In this document: positions 19,301 to 27,000 of the stretch, piece by piece
Layout: each line of letters opens with the position of its first letter
Numbering within the stretch: the stretch's first letter is position 1
Notes under the pieces: generated by a model
What the model saw: the letters and a program-made list of their open reading frames with translations, nothing else
What the model was told of the DNA's origin: nothing
The model's database searches: none
Assembly (NCBI GenBank): GCA_014526335.1
Contig: JACTAT010000015.1
Coordinates: 612,425-676,424 of the forward strand
Origin: Chrysaora quinquecirrha
Lineage: Eukaryota > Cnidaria > Scyphozoa > Semaeostomeae > Pelagiidae
DNA: 64,000 nucleotides
Direction of reading: 5' to 3'
Translations under genes and position numbers: made by a program

Positions 19301-19479
19301 ATGAAGTTGTCATAGACGAAGCGATCATCGATCCGAACACTTTGAAATTTGAAATCGGAGCCGATGGACAAAGTTTTATTATTTTAAACCAGGTAGTTGA
19401 TCACAACGAATACACATCACAATTAAAATTTATAGAAAACGATGATGTAACTGAAGCGATAGTCGTCGAGACGAGTTAA
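950..19479 (+). CDS. RECQL: RECQ1-type DNA helicase with N-terminal CARF-like zinc module (13 exons)
   Basis: Joined exons: 950-1384, 1878-1958, 2428-2568, 3864-4024, 4685-4798, 6348-6494, 7079-7716, 9131-9372, 10781-10862, 11927-12075, 12623-12977, 18147-18505, 19138-19479. All boundaries are GT-AG and phases match at every junction. Removing 4 bp of a duplication at 7616-7623 leaves about 1,080 codons. Human RECQ1 has 649 residues, so about 360 are extra at the N-terminus. Family role (known): ATP-driven 3'-5' DNA unwinding and branch migration in the nucleus. Seen: Q-motif region, Walker A PPGAGKS, DEVH box, motif V GMGID, motif VI QESGRAGRDG, four zinc cysteines, winged helix and a basic C-terminal tail. 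Oddities: the aromatic-rich loop reads SQQGHNFR, where RecQ proteins normally have SQWGHDFR, and the helicase exon carries a frameshift. The function of the fused N-terminal module is inferred. Confidence 0.85.
1878..1958 (+). CDS. RECQL: helicase gene exon: acidic linker
   Basis: Acceptor attttag and donor GTATTT, phase 1 at both ends. The 27 codons read as an acidic linker containing SLPNEEFLKPMDD. No domain is recognised. Placement rests on splice sites and matching phase. Confidence 0.65.
2428..2568 (+). CDS. RECQL: helicase gene exon: start of the CARF-like module
   Basis: Acceptor ctttttag and donor GTGATC, phase 1 at both ends. It encodes a charged helix (SIEEANELIKDHEEKHNV) and then RFASYYCSRDFGNS, which resembles the stretch before the zinc-binding part of CARF-type proteins. 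The next exon continues it in phase. Confidence 0.7.
2686..2860 (+). repeat. dispersed repeat, copy 1
   Basis: Shares an ordered set of diverged words with about 4417-4590: tagtcagaactt, cacagttg or acagttg, gcaactcgcgggaatc or gacgggaatc, and a closing ttgtcgtc or ctgccgtc. It looks like two old copies of an unidentified element in neighbouring introns. Confidence 0.4.
3035..3170 (+). mobile_element. tRNA-derived SINE, family A, plus orientation, degenerate
   Basis: Contains ggatcgagcccaactagcc, a B-box-like word, then a 'ccacggtagtgtca' segment and a tail (agatcctagcgac) shared with copies at 3379-3543, 6025-6205, 11010-11162 and 11355-11465. Confidence 0.5.
3379..3543 (-). mobile_element. 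tRNA-derived SINE, family A, minus orientation
   Basis: The reverse complement runs from a tRNA-like head (gtcgcggtgtactccagctgg) through a degraded B box to gccacggtagcttcacagcc, and ends at the cgactggcgctaaaacacc tail. It aligns over its full length with the copies at 6025-6205 and 11010-11162. Confidence 0.6.
3864..4024 (+). CDS. RECQL: helicase gene exon: CARF-like module with first zinc Cys
   Basis: Acceptor aatttgtag and a weak donor GTCAGC, phase 1 in and phase 0 out. It encodes HKVFWDDEDFRFTGIPFFLVG and then KKLDCQHGKDRN. The G(I/V)PF...DCQHG..R pattern matches my recollection of the zinc-binding domain of calcium-responsive transcription factor-like proteins, common in invertebrate genomes. 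The Cys (about residue 252) would be the first metal ligand. The assignment is from remembered family patterns, not a search. Confidence 0.75.
4417..4590 (+). repeat. dispersed repeat, copy 2
   Basis: Diverged second copy of the repeat at 2686-2860, in the next intron. A short open frame here (4390-4644) has no recognisable content and is not called. Confidence 0.4.
4685..4798 (+). CDS. RECQL: helicase gene exon: CARF-like module with second zinc Cys
   Basis: Acceptor gatgccttag and donor GTACGT, phase 0 at both ends. It encodes a basic patch (ARKKRRPLSKK, possibly a nuclear localisation signal) followed by QNCPAQIFMKEIIQFPDLR. The S-K-K-x-x-C-P-A then FP pattern is the central signature of the CARF-like domain. 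The Cys is about residue 295. Confidence 0.8.
5151..5960 (+). repeat. 40-bp hairpin minisatellite, about 20 copies
   Basis: Unit of 40 bp beginning aggtaactactgccttggca, repeated in near-perfect register with only scattered substitutions. Each unit carries two dyads: ACTGCC-TT-GGCAGT, a 6-bp stem with a 2-base loop, and the palindrome CCTCGAGG. Divergent or partial units sit at both edges (5074-5110 and 5935-5955), as expected for expansion by slippage or unequal exchange. There are no spacers, so it is not a CRISPR. Confidence 0.95.
6025..6205 (-). mobile_element. tRNA-derived SINE, family A, minus orientation
   Basis: Full-length relative of the copy at 3379-3543, sharing ccagtcgctaagatctcagt, ggttaactaatcaagacct and the gctactgtagc segment in the same order. 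Confidence 0.55.
6348..6494 (+). CDS. RECQL: helicase gene exon: CARF-like module, His-x2-His end
   Basis: Acceptor ccttttttag and donor GTAATT, phase 0 at both ends. It encodes KFRRIMGSKKLRQILKSQ, then IHRKILVSIPDVSAHENHDV. The 'R(R/K)I.V..P....H..H' ending is the expected close of a Cys-Cys-His-His zinc site, with His at about residues 353 and 356. The donor falls between codons, and the next exon begins in phase 0 with the helicase coiled coil. The zinc module and the RecQ helicase are therefore joined in one frame by ordinary splice signals. Confidence 0.8.
6495..7078 (+). other. intron
   Basis: AT-rich intron of 584 bp. An open frame at 6671-6877 has no splice-compatible acceptor and no recognisable similarity. 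The intron ends in aacctcttag. Confidence 0.6.
7079..7716 (+). CDS. RECQL: helicase gene exon: coiled coil, Q motif, motifs I and Ia; contains frameshift
   Basis: Acceptor cctcttag and donor GTGAGA. It starts with a coiled coil (ASELSEIDTELAELESQ) matching the N-terminal helix of human RECQ1. Next come FRKMQRETINAT (Q-motif region), PPGAGKS (Walker A; human RECQ1 has PTGGGKS) and VIAPLVSLIQDQV (motif Ia). At 7616-7623 the tetranucleotide ATTG occurs twice. Read literally the frame ends at TGA 7622-7624. With one copy, VVAQIDKESTLKILYITPD follows, matching the RECQ1 motif Ib region. Phase out is 1 in the corrected frame, which the next exon requires. Either the allele or gene is broken or the sequence carries an error. 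Confidence 0.9.
7616..7623 (+). other. 4-bp tandem duplication causing frameshift
   Basis: ATTGATTG lies between codons for the conserved VVAQ and DKEST. Removing either ATTG restores a frame that stays RECQ1-like on both sides and meets the correct phase at the 7716 donor. No GT-AG intron can be drawn here. Confidence 0.8.
8068..8163. mobile_element. 96-bp inverted-repeat element (MITE)
   Basis: Perfect 16-bp terminal inverted repeats, TACCCAGATGCGGCTC and its complement, with a second inner pair around caccaatcag. Decayed relatives lie at about 11210-11280 and 43440-43498. Confidence 0.8.
8606..8979. mobile_element. TA-flanked MITE, CACG family
   Basis: Termini CACGTATTTTTATAAGAAAC and TTTCTTATAAACAAAATACGTG are inverted, and TA lies on both sides. 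Same family and similar length as 48820-49208, where an empty site confirms TA insertion. Confidence 0.75.
9131..9372 (+). CDS. RECQL: helicase gene exon: DEVH box, aromatic-rich loop, motif III
   Basis: Acceptor atcattttag and donor GTGAGT, phase 1 in and phase 0 out. It encodes RIVIDEVHCASQQGHNFRTD, GLTSTATES (motif III) and SFNRPNLFYE, closely following human RECQ1. The aromatic-rich loop, usually S-Q-W-G-H-D-F-R-P-[DE]-Y in RecQ proteins, reads S-Q-Q-G-H-N-F-R-T-D-Y. The Trp that couples ssDNA binding to ATP hydrolysis in bacterial RecQ is replaced by Gln. Confidence 0.95.
9373..10780 (+). other. intron with a 712-bp MITE
   Basis: Dominated by the element at 9990-10701. The remainder is AT-rich, with a copy of the gaggagtgtcag word near 9.83 kb. 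Confidence 0.6.
9990..10701. mobile_element. TA-flanked MITE, CACG family, long variant
   Basis: Termini CACGCTTTTTTATAAAGGAC and CTCTATAAATAAAAAGCGTG are inverted, and TA lies on both sides. Its inner part (tagacaatcaag..., gcaaaactcacaaattgtat-like words) recurs at 41413-41805. The open frame 10359-10649 is internal to the element and shows no known protein. Confidence 0.7.
10781..10862 (+). CDS. RECQL: helicase gene exon: start of RecA-like domain 2
   Basis: Acceptor atttttgtag, donor GTAATT, phase 0 in and phase 1 out. It encodes VRVSSTSSEAELDEIADMVK and ends in LSG, aligned with the human RECQ1 segment before motif IV. Confidence 0.85.
11010..11162 (-). mobile_element. tRNA-derived SINE, family A, best-preserved copy
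   Basis: The reverse complement contains gtcgtggtgtaatccagctg (A-box region) and ggtcagggttcgggcccagc (B box ggttcgggccc), then ccaaggtagcgttgaggtctc. This copy shows the tRNA-derived head most clearly. Confidence 0.6.
11355..11465 (+). mobile_element. tRNA-derived SINE, family A, 3' part
   Basis: Contains ccagctacggtagcgtcaca, ggtctcgatatagttgattt and the gtgactggtgctaaataca tail, with the tRNA head missing. Confidence 0.5.
11595..11870 (+). mobile_element. 5S rRNA-derived (SINE3-type) SINE
   Basis: Head contains gaccgctgaacttaagc... and gtctcgatgggtgac, resembling the internal promoter half of 5S rRNA (AGTTAAGC...TTGGATGGGTGACC). A unique body follows (agatggatgactaagcaac, gacgttaaattaggag) with tail aaaagctagaaataaca. 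A minus-strand copy at 18720-18980 shares the whole layout. Confidence 0.6.
11927..12075 (+). CDS. RECQL: helicase gene exon: motif IV region
   Basis: Acceptor tttgttttcag, donor GTAGTA, phase 1 in and phase 0 out. It encodes GIVYCMSNKEADHVANELL, then VNAGAYHDDLDDQNR and WINSEIQ, the helicase domain 2 core of RECQ1 (human GIIYCFSQKDSEQ and AGAYHANLE). Confidence 0.95.
12076..12622 (+). other. intron
   Basis: 547 bp with no confident repeat or other gene. It ends in the polypyrimidine acceptor cctttttcgtag. Confidence 0.6.
12623..12977 (+). CDS. RECQL: helicase gene exon: motifs V and VI and zinc-binding domain
   Basis: Acceptor tttttcgtag, donor GTAAGT, phase 0 in and phase 1 out. It encodes VIVATSSFGMGIDKPNVRFV (motif V), NYYQESGRAGRDG (motif VI with the arginine finger) and the zinc-binding domain. 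All four zinc cysteines of human RECQ1 are present, as K-P-C-R-R and N-C-S-D-M-C-D-N-C. This exon is intact. Confidence 0.97.
13014..16862 (+). repeat. 41-bp minisatellite, about 94 copies
   Basis: Unit of 41 bp with core gctcccttcagcgtactggc followed by ttatatttatgactgtgaca. Variants tata/ttta/tctta and ctgtg/ctttg alternate along the array. Copies at the 3' end (from about 16480) are the most diverged. Higher-order structure is visible: a rare variant with acacaatccctttag occurs at about 13305 and again 820 bp (20 units) later, and a ctcctttcag...catgctccc pair recurs about 450 bp (11 units) apart near 15320. 41 is not a multiple of three, so open frames do not persist. It lies wholly within a 5.2-kb helicase intron. 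Confidence 0.95.
16863..17379 (+). other. intron spacer
   Basis: AT-rich sequence between two repeat arrays; no gene or repeat recognised. Confidence 0.5.
17380..18075 (+). repeat. degenerate G/A-rich short repeat
   Basis: Irregular repetition of a word like gggcttaatagagagagg (spacing about 16-25 bp), purine-rich on the plus strand. Units such as gggcttactagagactgggc and agagggcttaatccagag recur dozens of times with many substitutions and length changes. This looks like an old minisatellite decaying in the same intron. Confidence 0.7.
18147..18505 (+). CDS. RECQL: helicase gene exon: winged-helix domain
   Basis: Acceptor tgttttttttag, donor GTAAGT, phase 1 in and phase 0 out. It encodes HAKDIFKLLDHAATQNERLT, PFKVVAGWMGKGKPELRVPG and PREDCENVVAQLI, which align with the human RECQ1 winged helix (PLKLIDSWMGKG). 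CYLTEGP keeps the Tyr at the beta-hairpin position (human SYLKIGP), the residue tied to strand separation in RECQ1. Confidence 0.95.
18506..19137 (+). other. intron with 5S-like SINE
   Basis: Includes a 5S-like SINE on the minus strand (18720-18980). An adjoining piece (18580-18720, with ggccatggcatagtggggg) may belong to another element. The intron ends in tttttgcacag. Confidence 0.6.
18720..18980 (-). mobile_element. 5S rRNA-derived (SINE3-type) SINE, minus orientation
   Basis: The reverse complement contains gttaagcttggtcatgtga and tatctggatgggtgac (5S-like), then agatggatgactaaacaact and tagcttgaaaagctagaaat. It aligns along its length with 11595-11870. Confidence 0.65.
19138..19479 (+). 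CDS. RECQL: helicase gene terminal exon: C-terminal tail
   Basis: Acceptor tttttgcacag, phase 0, stop TAA at 19477-19479. It encodes a basic, Ser/Thr/Lys-rich stretch (KKKTPHKRQSSSTTPKSAKQ, a likely nuclear localisation signal) and then an acidic tail with VVIDEAIIDPNTLKFEIGAD. Human RECQ1 has a short basic tail; the acidic extension is not one I recognise. Confidence 0.85.
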   Translation, partial: VTPDGKLIAVPLVNVNTENVKKKTPHKRQSSSTTPKSAKQRKLNKEKPTTENIVDEVVIDEAIIDPNTLKFEIGADGQSFIILNQVVDHNEYTSQLKFIENDDVTEAIVVETS

Positions 19480-20291
19480 GTAATGTTATTAGATCATAAA
19501 CCCCGTTTCAGGGGCGTACACCAAGACTTTACGGAGTAAATCTGCTTGATTTCTAACTATTAGTGTCTATAATTTTTACTGATGCTAATAAGCTGTCGGG
19601 GGGCGATCTGAAAAATGCCTAAGGGTACCACCTGCCTCCGTAACGCCGCCGGTCATGACCCCCACACCCCCACCTAGAGTACGCTCCTGCCCCGTTTACA
19701 AGACACCGGAATTTCACACCCGCATCGTGTAAACAGGGTCACATCATCTTGTAAATATTGCTGAATAGCTGCATGATGCATATTTATATAATTGTTCGGT
19801 TTAAAGTGAAGACTGGTTTCCATATAGTCATCGAGGGTCATTAACGGTCTTTGCAAAAGTGACTTTTGTGACTTTGAGTGACTTGATTCAGTGGCTTTAT
19901 TGAACCTCCAGGAAAACTGTATAAGACCGTCAAAGGCTAGGTCGGTATGGGTCGCTTAGATAGAAATCAGTTCGAAGGACCATTCAAAACTGTTAACGAC
20001 TCAAATATATTATGGAAGATTCCAGCCACTACCAACGACCACAAAAGACTGAAATTATACCAATACTTTTAAATTTTTGCGCCGAGAACGAGCCATTATT
20101 ATTTATTATTATTATTTATTATTCCTTTATTTACACTGTTGGCATGAAAAATAGCTAAAATGTACAGTAAAAATTTACAAATACAGCTAATAAAAGCCAA
20201 CCATTTATATATTTGATAAAAGAGTATAAAACCAGCGTATAACCAGCGCCCCGAAAGGAAGCGAAAAACCCAGAGACCCTCGACGACTTTG
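19480..20291. other. intergenic, 3' flank of the helicase gene
   Basis: No AATAAA close to the stop was found (a CATAAA variant lies near 19494). An (ATT)n microsatellite sits at about 20094-20130. Nothing else recognised. Confidence 0.5.
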
Positions 20292-20500
20292 CTACAATCC
20301 TGGCCAAAACCATTGGAATTCCAAGTAAATTTTGGCAGTCCCCCTCCCCCCGTTACAATGTTGACTTCGAGAGCCACTGGCTACACTCACAACATTGACA
20401 GGGGGAGGGGGTGGCAAACCTTTCATTACATAAATTTCTCTTCTAAAATCTGTATAATTCTATACCCTTAATTCCAATTAGTATTTGGCCAGGATTGTAG
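20292..20500. mobile_element. MITE with nested inverted repeats and G-rich core
   Basis: Terminal repeats CTACAATCCTGGCCAAAA and TTGGCCAGGATTGTAG, plus an inner pair ccccctccccccgttacaat and acattgacagggggaggggg that could form a G-quadruplex or a long hairpin. A sibling lies at 43651-43898, and a decayed relative may be at 58630-58860. Confidence 0.75.
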
Positions 20501-20839
20501 CGACCCTCAACGGTGTAAATTTTTCCTTCTATTTCCGTAAAGTCGTTAACAGTATTTTAGTTTTTGCAAAGACAGTGAAAGACCGTCAGCGACCATCAGA
20601 GACTATATGTTAGCCAGACTTAAGTTTGCTTTTTCCAATGAATGATGATTTGTTAACTATTTTACTAAGCCTTGTTTTGTAATGAGAAGAATCTGTGTTT
20701 ATAACAAGTCATGAATCAAGATGAGAACGACACCTTTATACGACATTCTACACAAGTTGCTATTTTTTCCTCTTGATCTCTTCATAATAATAAAGAAATA
20801 CCAAAGCAATCGCAGCTAGCCATCGGATTAGATCTTCGC

Positions 20840-21060
20840 TATACGCCTGCCAAATAACGCAAGAGATACTTGCCAAATGCCCCACGAAATCCGCCTGTAT
20901 AATGGCCTTCCCAAATGCCCCAAAACCGCGAGTGCCCAAAAAATCTTCCTCTATAAAAGCCTTGCTAAATGCCCCCAAACTGTCTCATAGCCTTGTCAAA
21001 CGTCTCCAAAATCTGCAGGAATATTAGCGTTGCAAAATGACCCCAAAACAGCCTGTATCC
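20840..21060. repeat. short degenerate tandem repeat at the left edge of the satellite
   Basis: Units of roughly 55-60 bp built on gccttgccaaatgcccc...atccgcctgtat. The same motif reappears at the right edge (37340-37440). It shares gccttgccaaatg with the 197-bp monomer, so the large satellite may have grown out of it. Confidence 0.6.
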
Positions 21061-24000
21061 TTGCCATTATCCTTCAAAAATTGCCAAAAAGGCAAGCCTA
21101 TAGCCTAAATAAATGGCCGAAAATTGGCCAAAATCAGGGGTTTTGAAAACTGCCTTTTTTCTTCAAAAATAGTTATTATATCCCTGAAGAAAATATACCC
21201 CTGAAAAAATGGCCAAAAAAGCAAGTCTATAGCCTTGCTGAATGGCCGAAAATCGGCCATAATCAGGGGTTTTGAAAACTGCCTTTTTTCTTCAAAAATA
21301 GTTATTATATCCCTCCAGAAACCCTTTTTAATGCCTCTAGGATTAAATAAAGTGTTTTCTATCGATTTTGGCTCAATTTAGGAGAAATTATTTCCCTCAA
21401 AAAGTCGCCAAAAAAGCAAGTCAATAGCCTTGCTAAATGGCCGAAAATGGGCCATAATCAGGGGTTTTGAAAACTGTCTTTTTCTTCAAAAATATTTATT
21501 ATATCCCTCAAGATGCCCCCGTTAAAGCCTCTAGGAGGTAAATAAAGTGTTTTTCTATCGATTTGGGCCCAATTTAGGAGAAATTAAGGGTTTTTAAAAA
21601 TCACATTTTTCTTCAGAAATAAATCCAATAACCCACCAAATACCCACCGAATAGTGTTTTAGGGGTTGATAGAGTAATTTACGATCAGTTTGGGCCGAAT
21701 TAGGGAGAAAAAATTACCTTCAAAAAATCGCTAAAAAGGTAAGTCTATAGCCTTGCAAAATGGCCAAAAATCGACCGAAATTAGGGGTTTTTAAAAATCG
21801 CATTTTTCTTCAAAAATAAATCCAATAACCCCCCAAATACCCCCCGAATAATCTTGAAAGGGTTTATAGAGTAATTTACGATCAGTTTGGGCCGAATTAG
21901 GGAGAAAAAGTTACCCTCAAAAAATCGCTCAAAAGGTAAGTCTATAGCCTTGCCAAATGGCCAAAAATCGGCCGAAATTAGGGGTTTTTAAAAATCGCAT
22001 TTTCTTCAAAAATAAATCCAATAACCCCCAAATACCCCCCGAATAATCTTTAAAGGGTTTATAGAGTAATTTACGATCAGTTTGGGCCGATTTAGGAGAA
22101 AAATTACCTCAAAAATCGCCAAAAGAAAGTCTATAGCCTTGCCAAATGGCCAAAAATCGGCCGAAATTAGGGGTTTTAGAAATCGCATTTTCTTCAAAAT
22201 AAATCCAATAACCCCCAAATACCCCAGAATAATCTTTAAAGGGTTTATAGAGTAATTTACGATCAGTTTGGGCCAAATTAGGGAGAAAAAATTACCCTCA
22301 AAAAATCGCCAAAAAGGTAAGTCTATAGCCTTGCCAAATGGCCAAAAATCGGCCGAAATTAGGTGTTTTTAAAAATCGCATTTTCTTCAAAAATAAATCC
22401 AATAACCCCCCAAATACCCCCCGAATAGTCTTTAAAGGGTTTATAGAGTAATTTACGATCAATTTGGGCCAAATTAGGGAGAAAAAATTACCCTCCAAAA
22501 ATCGCCAAAAAGGTAAGTCTATAGCCTTGCCAAATGGCAAAAAATCGGCCGAAATTAGGGGTTTTAAAATCGCATTTTCTTCAAAATAAATCCAATAACC
22601 CCCAAATACCCCCGAATAATCTTTAAAGGGTTTATAGAGTAATTTACGATCAGTTTGGGCCAAATTAGGAGAAAAATTAGCCTCAAAAATCGCCAAAAAG
22701 GTAAGTCTATAGCCTTGCCAAATGGCCAAAAATCGGCCGAAATTAGGGGTTTTAAAAATCGTATTTTTCTTCAAAAATAATTCCAATAACCCCCCAAATA
22801 CCCCCCGAATAGTCTTTAAAGGGTTTATAGAGTAATTTACGATCAGTTTGAGCCAAATTAGGGAGAAAAAATTAGCCTCGAAAAGTCGCCAAAAAGGTAA
22901 GTCTATAGCCTTGCCAAATGGCCAAAAATTGGCCGAAATTAGGGGCTCTTAAAAATCGCATTTTTCTTCAAAAATAAATCCAATAACCCCCCAAATACCC
23001 CCCGAATAGTCTTTAAAGGGTTTATAGAGTAATTTACGATCAATTTGGGCCAAATTAGGGAGAAAAAATTACCCTCCAAAAATCGCCAAAAAGGTAAGTC
23101 TATAGCCTTGCCAAATGGCAAAAATCGGCCGAAATTAGGGGTTTTAAAATCGCATTTTCTTCAAAATAAATCCAATAACCCCCAAATACCCACCGAATAG
23201 TCTTTAAAGGGTTTATAGAGTAATTTACGATCAGTTTGGGCCCAATTAGGAGAAAAATTACCCTCAAAAATCGCCAAAAGGTAAGTCTATAGCCTTGCCA
23301 AATGGCCAAAAATCGACCAAAATTAGGGGTTTTAAAATCGCATTTTCTTCAAAATAAATCCAATAACCCCCAAATACCCCCGAATAGTCTTTAAAGGGTT
23401 TATAGAGTAATGTACGATCAGTTTGGGCCGATTTAGGGAGAAAAAATTACCCTCAAAAAATCGCCAAAAAGGTAAGTCTATAGCCTTGCCAAATGGCCAA
23501 AAATTGGCCGAAATTAGAGGTTTTTAAAAATCGCATTTTCCTTCAAAAATAAATCCAATAACCCCCCAAATACCCCCCGAATAATCTTTAAAGGGTTTAT
23601 AGAGTAATTTACGATCAGTTTGGGCCGATTGCCAAATGGCCAAATGGCCAAAAATAGGCCGAAATTAGGGGTTTTTAAAATTCGCATTTTTCTTCAAAAA
23701 TAAATCCAATAACCCCCCAAATACCCCCCGAATAATCTTTAAAGGGTTTATAGAGTAATTTACGATCAGTTTGGGCCGAATTAGGGAGAAAAATTACCCT
23801 CAAAAATCGCCAAAAGGTAAGTCTATAGCCTTGCCAAATGGCCAAAAATCGGCCGAAATTAGGGGTTTTTAAAAATCGCATTTTTCTTCAAAAATAAATC
23901 CAATAACCCCCAAATACCCCCGAATAATCTTTAAAGGGTTTATAGAGTAATTTACGATCAGTTTGGGCCAAATTAGGGAGAAAAAATTACCCTCAAAAAA

Positions 24001-27000
24001 TCGCCAAAAAGGTAAGTCTATAGCCTTGCCAAATGGCCAAAAATCAGCCGAAATTAGGAGTTTTTAAAAATCACATTTTTCTTCAAAAATAAATCCAATA
24101 ACCCTCCCAAATATCCCCGAATAGTCTTTAAAGGGTTTATAGAGTAATTTACGATCAATTTGGGCCAAATTAGGGAGAAAAAATTACCCTCCAAAAATCG
24201 CCAAAAAGGTAAGTCTATAGCCTTGCCAAATGGCAAAAAATCGGCCGAAATTAGGGGTTTTTAAAAATCGCATTTTTCTTCAAAAATAAGTCCAATAACC
24301 CCCCAAATACCCACCGAATAGTGTTTTAGGGGTTGATAGAGTAATTTACGATCAGTTTGGGCCCAATTAGGGAGAAAAAATTACCTTCAAAAAATCGCCA
24401 AAACGGTAAGTCTATAGCCTTGCCAAATGGCCAAAAATCGACCAAAATTAGGGGTTTTTAAAAATCGCATTTTTCTTCAAAAATAAATCCAATAACCCCC
24501 CAAATACCCCCCGAATAGTCTTTAAAGGGTTTATAGAGTAATGTACGATCAGTTTGGGCCGATTTAGGGAGAAAAAATTACCCTCAAAAAATCGCCAAAA
24601 GGTAAGTCTATAGCCTTGCCAAATGGCAAAAATTGGCCGAAATTAGAGGTTTTAAAATCGCATTTTCTTCAAAATAAATCCAATAACCCCCAAATACCCC
24701 CGAATAATCTTTAAAGGGTTTATAGAGTAATTTACGATCAGTTTGGGCCAAATTAGGAGAAAAATTTGCCAAAAGGTAAGTCTATAGCCTTGCCAAATGG
24801 CCAAAAATCGGCCGAAATTAGGGTTTTAAAATTCGCATTTTCTTCAAAATAAATCCAATAACCCCCAAATACCCCCGAATAATCTTTAAAGGGTTTATAG
24901 AGTAATTTACGATCAGTTTGGGCCGAATTAGGGAGAAAACATTACCCTCAAAAAATCGCTAAAAAGGTAAGTCTATAGCCTTGCCAAATGGCCAAAAATC
25001 GGCCGAAATTAGGGGTTTTTAAAAATCGCATTTTCCTTCAAAAATAAATCCAATAACCCCCAAATACCCCCGAATAATCTTTAAAGGGTTTATAGAGTAA
25101 TTTACGATCAGTTTGGGCCGACTTAGGGAGAAAAAATTACCCTCAAAAAATCGCCAAAAAGGTAAGTCTATAGCCTTGCCAAATGGCCAAAAATCGGCCG
25201 AAATTAGGTGTTTTTAAAAATCGCATTTTCTTCAAAAATAAATCCAATAACCCTCCAAATACCCCCCGAATAGTCTTTAAAAGGTTTATAGAGTAATTTA
25301 CGATCCGTTTAGGCCGATTTAGGGAGGAAAAATTACCCTCAAAAAATCGTCAAAAAGGTAAGTCTATAGCCTTGCCAAATGGCCAAAAATCGGCCGAAAT
25401 TAGGGGTTTTTAAAACTCGCATTTTTCTTCAAAAATAAATCCAATAACCCCCAAATACCCCCCGAATAATCTTTAAAGGGTTTATAGAGTAGTTTACGAT
25501 CAATTTGGGCCAAATTAGGGAGAAAAAATTACCCTCAAAAAATCGCCAAAAAGGTAAGTCTATAGCCTTGCCAAATGGCCAAAATGGGCCGAAATTAAGG
25601 GTTTTTAAAAATCGCATTTTTCTTCAAAAATAAATCCAATAACCTCCCAGATACCCCCCAAATAGTCTTTAAAGGGTTTATAGAGTAATTTACAATCAGT
25701 TTGGGCCGAATTAGGGAGAAAAAATTACCCTCAAAAATCGCTAAAAAAGTAAGGCTATAGCCTTGCCAAATGGCCAAAAATCGGCCGAAATTAAGGGTTT
25801 TTAAAAATCGCATTTTTCTTCAAAAATAAATCCAATAACCCCCCAAATACCCCCCGAATAGTGTTTTAGGGGTTGATAAAGTAATTTACGATCAGTTTGG
25901 GCCCAATTAGGGAGAAAAAATTACCCTCAAAAAATCGCCAAAAAGGTAAGTCTATAGCCTTGCCAAATGGCCAAAATCAGCCGAAATTAGGGGTTTTTAA
26001 AAATCGCATTTTTCTTCAAAAATAAATCCAATAACCCCCCAAATACCCCCCGAATAATCTTTAAAGGGTTTATAGAGTAATTTACGATCAGTTTGGGCCA
26101 AATTAGGGAGAACAAATTACCCTCAAAAATCGCCAAAAGGTAAGTCTATAGCCTTGCCAAATGGCCAAAAATCAGCCGAAATTAGGGGTTTTAAAATCGC
26201 ATTTTCTTCAAAATAAATCCAATAACCCCCAAATACCCCCGAATAATCTTTAAAGGGTTTATAGAGTAATTTACGATCAGTCTATTTGGGCCAAAAATCG
26301 GCCGAAATTAGGGGTTTTAGAAATCGCATTTTCTTCAAAATAAATCCAATAACCCCCAAATACCCCAGAATAATCTTTAAAGGGTTTATAGAGTAATTAT
26401 TAGCCAAATTAGTTTGGGGAGAAAAATTACCTCAAAAATCGCCGAAAAGGTAAGTCTATAGCCTTGCCAAATGGCCAAAAATCGGCCGAAATTAGGTGGT
26501 TTTAAAATCGCATTTTCTTCAAAAATAAATCCAATAACCCTCCAAATACCCCCGAATAGTCTTTAAAAGGTTTATAGAGTAATTTACGATCCGTTTAGGC
26601 CGATTTAGGAGAAAAATTACCCTGAAAAAATCGCCAAAAAGGTAAATCTATAGCCTTGCCAAATGGCCAAAAATCGGCCGAAATTAGGGTTTTAAAATCG
26701 CATTTTCTTCAAAATAAATCCAATAACCCCCCAAATACCCCCGAATAATCTTTAAAGGGTTTATAGAGTAATTTACGATCAGTTTGGGCCGATTTAGGGA
26801 GAAAAAATTACCCTCAAAAAATCGCCAAAAAGAAAGTCTATAGCCTTGCCAAATGGCCAAAAATCGGCCGAAATTAGGGGTTTTTAGAAATCGCATTTTC
26901 CTTCAAAAATAAATCCAATAACCCCCCAAATACCCCCAGAATAATCTTTAAAGGGTTTATAGAGTAATTTACGATCAGTTTGGGCCAAATTAGGGAGAAA

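Noticed and set aside
22298..22786. 162-codon minus-strand ORF in the satellite
   Set aside because: It arises because monomers there are a multiple of three in length; neighbouring monomers with one-base run differences destroy it.
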